NCBI GenBank assembly: GCA_016617855.1
Contig: JAECUM010091457.1
Location: 62,632 to 126,631, forward strand
Source: Megalonaias nervosa
Taxonomy: Eukaryota > Mollusca > Bivalvia > Unionida > Unionidae
Reading direction: 5' to 3'
Length of the DNA stretch: 64,000 bases
The notes under the pieces are model-generated. The model was given only the letters and a program-made list of their open reading frames with translations. It ran no database searches and was not told the origin of the DNA. Both the position numbers and the translations under genes were made by a program. Below, in pieces: positions 45,738 through 57,700 of this stretch (positions are counted from its first letter, which is position 1; each line of letters opens with the position of its first letter).

Positions 45738-48700
45738 CATAAAACATTACCAATGGTAAGTAGAGCATAATAATCACTAAGATCATCTGTAAATAACTTT
45801 TGATGTATACACCAGTGATCAAATGGTTGTTCTTTCTCAGATCAGGATGCTGGAAATGCAGTCTTATTTGTATTGCTCTGCTTTGTTTATTTAAACCAAT
45901 TTTCATGTTTAAATGCTGAATGTCTTCCTTATTCATTTAATCAGTATGAATGAAAATAGAAAGAAACAAATTTTATGAAAGATTGTGAATAGCTACATAA
46001 TTGCAGAATTACATTTTGTACCAGACACGCTGAAAAGAGATATGAACAGTTCACTCCCTATATCAATACACGTTTCTTGTGATATGTCAGTGACACATTA
46101 TACTTATTATTTGAGTCATTTTTGATTACTTGTGACATGTCAGTGACACATTATACTTATTATTTGAGTCATTTTTGATTACTTGTGACATGTCAGTGAC
46201 ACATTATACTTATTATTTGGGTCATTTTTAATTACTTGTGACATGTCAGTGACACATTATACTTATTATTTGGTTCATTTTTAATTACTTGTGACATGTC
46301 AGTGACACATTATACTTATTATTTGGTTTATTTTTAACTACTTGTGACATGTCAGTGACACATTATACTTATTATTTGGTTTATTTTTAACTACTTGTGA
46401 CATGTCAGTGACACATTATACTTATTATTTGGGTCATTTTTAATTATTTGTGACATGTCAGTGACACATTATACTTATTATTTGGGTCATTTTTAATTAC
46501 TTGTGACATGTCAGTGACACATTATACTTATTATTTGGGTCATTTTTAATTACTTGTGACATGTCAGTGACACATTATACTTATTATTTGGGTCATTTTT
46601 AATTGCTTGTGACATGTCAGTGACACATTATACTTATTATTTGGGTCATTTTAATTACTTGTGACACTGAAAATTTTCTGTTGTCCTTAATGCTATACAC
46701 ATAAATGTCACTCTCGTTGTCCAACGCAAAAACTTGTCACCCTTATAAAACAAAACAACTATCACCCTGTCGGGCAACTCAGCAACACCATTATAGCCCA
46801 ACACAACTATCACCCTATAGTCCAACACGTCTATCATTAGGGGTGAAATGATTCATCAGTATATTGATGCATGGATAGTTTTTCTGTAATGATACACATA
46901 TCGATACAAGAGACGGAGAATCAATACAAAATGATACATACCGTATGCAAGTTATTTTAGTCTTCAGCAGTCATGATTGATTATTATTAATTTGCTTTAT
47001 TATTCCTTAAAATTAGAATTCATCTGAAACAGCATCTGCAGTCACAGGCACTCATTTTTATTAGTAAAAATGAAGAAAAACTATTTTGAATACTAGCTCA
47101 CTGTCTGTAAATTAACACAAAGTGACATGGTTTGTAATCTGCCCCTGTGCCCATTACATGCTAATTATCTTAACCCAGCAGCATGTTCAGCGTATACAAT
47201 ACATCATTCCAAACATGTTCCACATGTATAATGAAGTACTTTCCTCCTCATTTAATAACCAATTTTACACGAAGTTTATGCATTGAATTATATCATGTTT
47301 ACTTGGGTCAATTTGAAAGACATACTACTGGTGTGTTGCATGGTGAAATATGTTACAATGAATTCTCCTTGGTGGTTATTGCTTGTTCTGGTCCGGGTTA
47401 AACAACAACCACCAATCAGAAATCAGTAGCTTATTCTCTGCTTGACAAACAGGAAGTATTGGCAAATCAACAGAAACATCACACAGAAGTCATTAATTGA
47501 TATGTAAAGTACTTTAAACAGAGATGCTGTCAGGGTGTGCGATTGCATGAATCGTGCAAAATTTGTACAAATTCGTGAACTTGGAGAACATTGATGCATG
47601 AGAACTCCTGCAAATTAGTTGAAAGCCCCACATATGAAAATGTGCTTGGCAAAGTATAAAATTTTTCGTGGGGGGGAGATTAACCATTCTTGTCGTGACA
47701 TCAGTTTTTTGGGTTGGAAACTGTTTACACAGCTGGGTTCTTCAAGAATGGCATGAATGGTTGTTAAACTAAATTTGATTGGCACATAGTGCCCAGAAAT
47801 AAGCATTGTTATGGAGTAGTTTCAACTTTCCATGAAGGAAGTTTTACAAATGCATGTTTAAAATATGGGCTACCTAGAAAACCCAAAATGTCTGATTCCT
47901 GGCATGGTTCATTACAATGGTAGTGATGATGACAGTAATTTTTAAAGTTATGAAGTATGTCAGATTATTGGAACTGGGAAAGTGTTAATGGAGATACCAA
48001 TGAGTGATTTTGAGCCTGAAAATGGTATTAAATATATGTCAGATTTACATATGTTGGATGGACAAAAATAGATGGCATGACGGTCATTCTCCCTTTCAGC
48101 ACTATTTCAAAATTAAATGTACAAAGGACAGAAAACTGAACCTAATTAGAATACATACAATTTAAATAGTAGAATGCAATTTTCATTTTTTAACAACCAG
48201 TTTAGCCCTGCAGATCATATGCTACAAAACCATTTGTCCATATCAGGGTTAAAATAAACTTAATAAATAAGGGTAAGAAACTGAAACTAAGAAATAAAGA
48301 TTTTATTTGAACACCTCTGTCTGCACAAGCACACTATGGCATTAATGGACTGAAAAACAAAATAGAGCATTATGGAACAGATAAGAAATCTGGCATAGTA
48401 GTCAGTAAACCACTGGTTCAACAAAGATTATTTGGTGAAAAATCCTATTTTGGAGAACAGAGATAGGCAGAAAATAATATCTGTGAGCTTTGGAAAATTT
48501 CTCAACATATCCAAGCTGACAAATATAGCTATGTATATGCCCCTTCACCTGGAAGCACAGAACAATATCCATACACAGATAAGGAACAGAGTTTGCTCAG
48601 AAACAATAAACAGATTAATTCTTATACAACTAGAGGTGACAGCTTTTAAAGATGTTGATCTCAGTAGAGTTCTAAGACAGTGGAGCAGGAAGAAAGAGAG

Positions 48701-51700
48701 AGATATTGAAGTGTTAGGTAAATATTGAACTATGACCATTTCATCTGCCAACTTCCTTTTCTCCACTCCCCCTTATTTCTTTGACAAAGGGTGAGGTCTC
48801 CTTTAAGATAAAATCCTGTCAGTATCTCTCCTTAAATTGTACATGGGGAGCAAATTTGGAATTTCTCTTTGTATGCAGAGATTTTCAACCAGTGAATGAA
48901 GGTTCTGATGCATAAATAAAATTAGCACAGAATCTGTGATGGGGGAGATTTCAAACCACTTAAGTTCATCACTTTGTGTTAGTTTTAAAAAAAAATATAG
49001 AATAGGACTGGGTGTTGTCAATAGTTTTCCTTCTTCACTAACAAATACAAGTAGTTCCCGTGGCCACAGCAGTCTTATGCATCTGTAGGAAATACAGTGT
49101 GATAGATTTTGTTGGTATTCATCATCATTCCCATGCCCGGGTTTGTTATAGATGAGATTTACTTTACACGAGGAAATTTCATTATTTCATTTGTTTTGAA
49201 GATAACATTGTAATGTCTTCCAAGTTTAAGTGAGACATGACATTGGTAATAAGATGCTTTCAAAGCATTCATGCTGTGCAAAACAAAGGGCCTTGTGGCT
49301 GAAGTGAGTTAAATGGAGCCACCATTAAATGGCCTAAAGCACTGAATAAAACCCACTGACAACTTACAGGTAGTCTGTTTGAAAGTTCTTTTGTTATCTT
49401 GTCATCAGAGAGAATAGCATATAAATTTATGATAACTATATGTCTGTCTGTAATCTGCATATTGGAAAAACAAGCAGGAATGTTAACATAACATTAAAGG
49501 GCACCACCTACCTTCCAAAGATGGAAAGACCATCACGTTCATATGTGTATCAATATGAATTGTATCACAGGCTGTGTATCGTGAATCATATCGATATGCG
49601 GCACGCGTGTATTGTTTCACCCCTATAACCCTTATAGCCCAACACAGCAACTATCACATTATAGCCCAACACAACAACTATCACGTTATAGCACAATACA
49701 TCAACTGTCACCCTTATAGCCCAATACAACAACAGTAATCCTTATAGCCCAACACAATAACTGTAACTCTTATAGCCCAACAAAAAAGCTATCACCTTAT
49801 ACCCAACACAACAACTATCACCTTATAGTCCAATACAAAAACTGTTACCCTTATAGCCCAACACATCAACTATCACCCTTATAGCACAACACAACAACTA
49901 TCATCTTATAGCCCAACACAACTAGCACCCATATTGCCCAACTCCACTATCACTCTTATAGCCAACACAACAACCATCAGCCTTATAGGTCAATACAACA
50001 ACTGTAACCCTTATATTACAAACAACAACTATCACTTTATAGCCCAACACAACAACTATCACCTTATAGCCCAATACAATAACTGTCACCCATATTGCCC
50101 AACACAACAACTATCAGCCTTACACCCCAATATAACAACTGTAACCCCTTATAGCCTAATGCAACAATCACCCTTATAGCCCAACTCAACAACTATCACC
50201 CATATTGCCCAATACAACCACTATCACCCATATTGCCCCAAACAACAACTATCACCCATATTGCCAGACACAAGACCTGTCACCTTCATCATGGAATGCA
50301 AAAAGTGTCACTCGTATTGCACAAAAATTATAGCCCTTATTGCCCAACACAACTATCACCCTTATTGCCCAATACTATGAGAATCACCCATATCACCCAA
50401 CATAACTATCACCTTTATTGCCCAGTACTATGAGAATCACCCATATTGCCCAACACAACTATCACCCTTGTAGCCCAACATAACTATGGCCCCAATAGCC
50501 AATACTATGAGTAACACCCATATTGCCCAACACAAAAGCTGTCACGTTTATTATCCCCAAAAAACAGTCACTTTTATTGTCCTACACAAACTTTATCACC
50601 CATATTGCCCAACACAAGAGCTATCATCTTTATTATCTATATAAACACTGTCACTTTTATTGTCCTACACAAAACTTATCACCCATATTGCCCAACACAA
50701 GAACTATCACCTTTATTATCCAAATAAACAGTCACTTTTATTATCCTACACAAAACTTTTCACCTATATTGTCTAACAAAAGCTATCACCTTCATTTTCC
50801 AAATAAACACTGTCACTTTTATTGTCCTACACAAAACTTATCATCCATATTGTCTAACACATATCTATCACTGCTTATTATTGTCCAACAAAAATTATCT
50901 TATCATCATTGTTGTACACAAAAACTATGACCCTTTTCTCCTACAAAAAACCCATCAGCCTTCTTCTCATATGAAAACCCTTTCTTGTACTTCAGTGGGA
51001 GATTGACAAGGATATGCAAAACACCTGTTTTATCTGCAGTCGAAAGAGTCAAGACTTTGAGAGACACAGAGGGGTAAGTAGCAGGATTTTCCAAATTCTC
51101 ATGCATAGTTTGAAGTTGTACAAGACTGAACCTTGAAAGATATTCTTTCTGCACAGTGTCCATTCTATGCAAAAAATAATGATAGTTGGTTTTGTTTCAT
51201 TGTGTTTCATTTTTATCTCAGGTGGAGTTTAGGCAGAGGCTGTGGGCTTGAAAGTTATCTCTACCAGAGAACACTGAATTCACTTGAGATATCATCCAAT
51301 ACACGTTCAGTAACTGTTTTATATATTTTGATCTATAAATCTTTTATTGTGTCTGAGAAGTAATTAAATTTTAATTTAATATATCATTTGTGACTGCTGG
51401 GCATATAATAACAACATGCTAGTTGACAAAAACAGTTGTATCACAAAACTTTAATGTAACATCAAGCTACCATATCATTTTTGAAGATGTGGTGATAGAA
51501 TATAATGGGTTATATTTTTATCACACCAAATACTGAAATTAAAGCTGTCAATTTATATGTCTGTTAGTTCAAGAAAAAGTGAAATTCTTTGTGTTTCCAT
51601 TTTTAAAACTGATCATGATCATTCCTTATCACATTAACAACACATGGTGTCCATTGTTTCTTTATCTTTAGCTAGAATGGAACGTGTTAGTCTTTAGGAT

Positions 51701-54700
51701 TGATGCTTTATTTCAAAATTGTTTTGAAAAATGGATTCATGTTGCTTCTGAGATCTACAATAATCAAATAATGTATGAAAGTCAAGAAAAAAGTTACTGC
51801 TGTGAGGGACTCTTCATATTTAGGTAGTTAATATGAGAGCACAAACCCCAACTTTAAAGAGAAGCCTGCAATAACTCCAACAGTTTTAAATCAAACATAT
51901 CATTAGGTTTAATAACTTAAGCTGAAGTGTTTATTACTCTGATATAAGGCTCGTGTAGTGCACTGGCTCAACACTGATTAAGGCTCATTGTGTAGTGTAT
52001 TGGATTGACACTGATTTAAGGCTCATTGTGTATTGTGTTGGCTCAACACTGATTAAGGCTCATTGTGTAGTGTATTGGATTGACACTGATTTAAGGCTCA
52101 TTGTGTATTGTGTTGGCTCAACACTGATTAAGGCTCACTGTGTAGTGTATTGGATTGACACTGATTTAAGGCTCATTGTGTATTGTGTTGGCTCAACACT
52201 GATTAAGGCTCATTGCGTAGTGTATTGGATTGACACTGATTTAAGGCTCATTGTGTATTGTGTTGGCTCAACACTGATTAAGGCTCACTGTGTAGTGTAT
52301 TGGCTCAACATTGATTTAAGGCTCATTGTGTAGTGTATTGGCTCGACACTGATTTAAGGTTTGTTTGCTATACAATACTGCTATGTTTCGATATGATAGT
52401 ATATAGTATCTTGTGTCAATGCATGAAAACTTTGTACATGTCAGAACCTGTCATAAAAATACTTTTTTATCTTGACATGTATTTTACATTAATTGATATT
52501 CAGGGTTTTGAGGGGCATGTGAAGATGGAACACAACCAGTGGGCATACCTTTTTTTCTTTATCCACCTGGAAGAGACCCAAACAGGTGATTACTCAGCAT
52601 TAGAATTCAGCATCTACAAACAGGTGGGTAGCAATTTTTTGATCCAGCTTGAAATAGTTAACAGTTATTGTGTTACAATAGGTATTATAGAATGTTCTCA
52701 TTGAAGCCTTACTGACCCTCATGCATTGGCAATATTCTCATTGGAGTCTTGGAAACCTCATGCACAGGAAGTATTCTCATTAAAGTCTTACCCATTCTCA
52801 TGCCTTGGCAATATTCTTATTGAAGTCTTACTGACCCTCATGCCTTGGCAATATTCTTATTGATGTCTTACTGACCCTCATGCCTTGGCAATATTCTTAT
52901 TGATGTCTTACTGACCCTCATGCCTTGGCAATATTCTTATTGATGTCTTACAGACCCTCATGCCTTGGCAATATTCTTATTGATGTCTTACAGACCCTCA
53001 TGCCTTGGCAATATTCTTATTGATGTCTTACAGACCATGATGCCTTGGCAATATTCTTATTGAAGTCTTACTGACCCTCATGCCTTGGCAATATTCTTAT
53101 TGATGTCTTACAGACCATGATGCCTTGGCAATATTCTTATTGAAGTCTTGCTGACCCTCATGCCTTGGCAATATTCTTATTGAAGTCTTGCTGACACTCA
53201 TGCCTTGGCAATATTCTTATTGAAGTCTTGCTGACACTCATGCCTTGGCAATATTCTTATTGAAGTCTTACTGACCCTCATGCCTTGGCAATATTCTTAT
53301 TGATGTCTTACTGACCCTCATGCCTTGGCAATATTCTTATTGATGTCTTACAGACCATGATGCCTTGGCAATATTCTTATTGAAGTCTTACTGACCCTCA
53401 TGCCTTGGCAATATTCTTATTGATGTCTTGCTGACCCTCATGCCTTGGCAATATTCTTATTGAAGTCTTACTGACCCTCATGCCTTGGCAATATTCTTAT
53501 TGAAGTCTTACTGACCCTCATGCCTTGGCAATATTCTTATTGATGTCTTACTGACCCTCATGCCTTGGCAATATTCTTATTGATGTCTTGCTGACCCTCA
53601 TGCCTTGGCAATATTCTTATTGAACTCTTACAGACCCTCATGCCTTGGCAATATTCTTATTGATGTCTTACTGACCCTCATGCCTTGGCAATATTCTTAT
53701 TGAAGTCTTGCTGACCCTCATGCCTTGGCAATATTCTTATTGATGTCTTACTGACCCTCATGCCTTGGCAATATTCTTATTGAAGTCTTACAGACCATCA
53801 TGCCTTGGCAATATTCTTATTGAAGTCTTACTGACCCTCATGCATTGGCAATATTCTTATTGATGTCTTGCTGACCCTCCTGTCTTGGCAATATTCTTAT
53901 TGATGTCTTATTGACCATCCTGTCTTGGCAATATTCTTATTGAAGTCTTGCTGACCCTCATGCCTTGGCAATATTCTTATTGATGTCTTACTGACCCTCA
54001 TGCCTTGGCAATATTCTTATTGATGTCTTACTGACCCTCATGCCTTGGCAATATTCTTATTGATGTCTTACTGACCCTCCTGTCTTGGCAATATTCTTAT
54101 TGCTGTCTTATTGACCATCCTGTCTTGGCAATATTCTTATTGATGTCTTATTGACCCTCCTGTCTTGGCAATATTCTTATTGAAGTCTTGCTGACCCTCC
54201 TGTCTTGGCAATATTCTTATTGAAGTCTTGCTGACCCTCCTGTCTTGGCAATATTCTTATTGAAGTCTTGCTGACCCTCATGCCTTGGCAATATTCTTAT
54301 TGAAGTCTTGCTGACCCTCATGCCTTGGCAATATTCTTATTGATGTCTTACAGACCATCATGCCTTGGCAATATTCTTATTGATGTCTTGCTGACCCTCA
54401 TGCCTTGGCAATATTCTTATTGAAGTCTTACTGACCCTCATGCCTTGGCAATATTCTTATTGATGTCTTGCTGACCCTCATGCCTTGGCAATATTCTTAT
54501 TGAAGTCTTACAGACCATCATGCCTTGGCAATATTCTTATTGATGTCTTACTGACCCTCCTGTCTTGGCAATATTCTTATTGAAGTCTTGCTGACCCTCA
54601 TGCCTTGGCAATATTCTTATTGATGTCTTATTGACCCTCCTGTCTTGGCAATATTCTTATTGAAGTCTTGCTGACCCTCATGCCTTGGCAATATTCTTAT

Positions 54701-57700
54701 TGAAGTCTTGCTGACCCTCATGCCTTGGCAATATTCTTATTGATGTCTTGCTGACCCTCATGCCTTGGCAATATTCTTATTGATGTCTTACAGACCATCA
54801 TGCCTTGGCAATATTCTTATTGATGTCTTACTGACCCTCATGCCTTGGCAATATTCTTATTGAAGTCTTACAGACCATCATGCCTTGGCAATATTCTTAT
54901 TGATGTCTTACTGACCCTCCTGTCTTGGCAATATTCTTATTGAAGTCTTGCTGACCCTCATGCCTTGGCAATATTCTTATTGATGTCTTATTGACCCTCC
55001 TGTCTTGGCAATATTCTTATTGAAGTCTTGCTGACCCTCATGCCTTGGCAATATTCTTATTGAAGTCTTGCTGACCCTCATGCCTTGGCAATATTCTTAT
55101 TGAAGTCTTGCTGACCCTCATGCCTTGGCAATATTCTTATTGAAGTCTTACTGACCCTCATGCCTTGGCAATATTCTTATTGAAGTCTTACAGACCATCC
55201 TGTCTTGGCAATATTCTTATTGATGTCTTACTGACCATCATGCCTTGGCAATATTCTTATTGAAGTCTTACTGACCCTCCTGTCTTGGCAATATTCTTAT
55301 TGATGTCTTACTGACCCTCCTGTCTTGGCAATATTCTTATTGATGTCTTACTGACCCTCCTGTCTTGGCAATATTCTTATTGAAGTCTTACTGACCCTCC
55401 TGTCTTGGCAATATTCTTATTGAAGTCTTGCTGACTCTCATGCCTTGGCAATATTCTTATTGAAGTCTTGCTGACTCTCATGCCTTGGTAATATTCTTAT
55501 TGAAGTCTTGCTGACTCTCATGCCTTGGCAATATTCTTATTGATGTCTTACTGACCATCATGCCTTGGCAATATTCTTATTGAAGTCTTACTGACCCTCA
55601 TGCCTTGGCAATATTCTTATTGAACTCTTACAGACCATCATGCCTTGGCAATATTCTTATTGATGTCTTACTGACACTCATGTCTTGCCAATATTCTTAT
55701 TGATGTCTTGCTGACACTCATGTCTTGGCAATATTCTTATTGAAGTCTTGCTGACACTCATGTCTTGCCAATATTCTTATTGATGTCTTGCTGACCCTCC
55801 TGTCTTGGCAATATTCTTATTGAAGTCTTGCTGACACTCATGCCTTGGCAATATTCTTATTGATGTCTTACTGACCCTCATGCCTTGGCAATATTCTTAT
55901 TGATGTCTTACTGACCCTCATGCCTTGGCAATATTCTTATTGATGTCTTACTGACCCTCATGCCTTGGCAATATTCTTATTGATGTCTTGCTGACCCTCC
56001 TGTCTTGGCAATATTCTTATTGAAGTCTTGCTGACACTCATGTCTTGCCAATATTCTTATTGATGTCTTGCTGACCCTCCTGTCTTGGCAATATTCTTAT
56101 TGATGTCTTACTGACCCTCATGCCTTGGCAATATTCTTATTGAAGTCTTGCTGACCCTCATGCCTTGGCAATATTCTTATTGATGTCTTACTGACCCTCA
56201 TGCCTTGGCAATATTCTTATTGAAGTCTTACTGACCCTCATGCCTTGGCAATATTCTTATTGAACTCTTACAGACCATCATGCCTTGGCAATATTCTTAT
56301 TGATGTCTTACTGACACTCATGTCTTGCCAATATTCTTATTGATGTCTTGCTGACCCTCATGTCTTGGCAATATTCTTATTGAAGTCTTGCTGACACTCA
56401 TGTCTTGCCAATATTCTTATTGATGTCTTGCTGACCCTCCTGTCTTGGCAATATTCTTATTGAAGTCTTGCTGACACTCATGCCTTGGCAATATTCTTAT
56501 TGATGTCTTGCTGACCCTCCTGTCTTGGCAATATTCTTATTGAAGTCTTGCTGACACTCATGTCTTGCCAATATTCTTATTGATGTCTTGCTGACCCTCC
56601 TGTCTTGGCAATATTCTTATTGATGTCTTACTGACCCTCATGCCTTGGCAATATTCTTATTGAAGTCTTGCTGACCCTCATGCCTTGGCAATATTCTTAT
56701 TGAAGTCTTGCTGACCCTCATGCCTTGGCAATATTCTTATTGATGTCTTACTGACCCTCATGCCTTGGCAATATTCTTATTGAAGTCTTGCTGACCCTCA
56801 TGCCTTGGCAATATTCTTATTGATGTCTTACTGACCATCATGCCTTGGCAATATTCTTATTGATGTCCTGCTGACCTTGTGCACAGGCAATATTCTTAGT
56901 GAAATCTTACATTGGGAACATTCTCAATGAAGTCTTACTTACACCCATACATTGGTGATATTCTCATCGAATTCTTATAGACACTTATACATTGGCAATA
57001 TTCTCATTTTTACACAGGCATAGTAGCCAATCAGTATATTTTCAATAAAGCTCCTTTTGAAACTACAAAATTCATCAGTGTCCTGCTATCCAGTGTCCTG
57101 AAAATGGTGGTATTGTGTAAATTACGATGGCATTGTGTAAATTATGATGGTGGCATTGTGTAAATTATGTTGGTATTGTGTAAATTATGTTGGTATTGTG
57201 TAAATTATGATCAGCAGTCAACTTCTTAAGTATATCAATGCTTTATCCTAAAATATCAATTAGAATTTATTGCTTAGTTCACCTTTGGCAGCATTAGACA
57301 CTTTTTAAAGTGACTTGAATTTTCTGTAAATTGTTTAAACATTTTTCCAAAAGCTAATAATATAAAACTTCATCAAAGCAAATGATGAATGTTTTCACTG
57401 TTCTTTACTGAGCATAGACTATGATATGCCATCATACAGTTTGCAACTGGGTTGAGTGTATGTTAATTCTAGTTCTGCCATCATAGTTTTCAGTTGGGTT
57501 TGAGCCTATGTTATTTCTTGGTTTTGTCATCATACAGTTTGCAGTTGGATCTTAGTGTATGTTATTTATGGGGTCTGCTATCATAAGTTCACTGTTGAGT
57601 TTGAGTGTATGTTATCTCTGGGTTAATATGCTAACTGTTGATGTTTTAGCTGTTGGAAAACAACCTTGACTTTTTCCCACTGAAGCGGTCACTGAGCTTG

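Noticed and set aside
48432..48728. 98-codon open frame inside the hAT-like element as a transposase fragment
   Set aside because: I could not match it to any transposase motif; left undescribed within the element.
51995..52333. 112-codon open frame with 25-residue period
   Set aside because: Created by the 75-bp dimeric repeat; not linked to flanking exons by splice phase.
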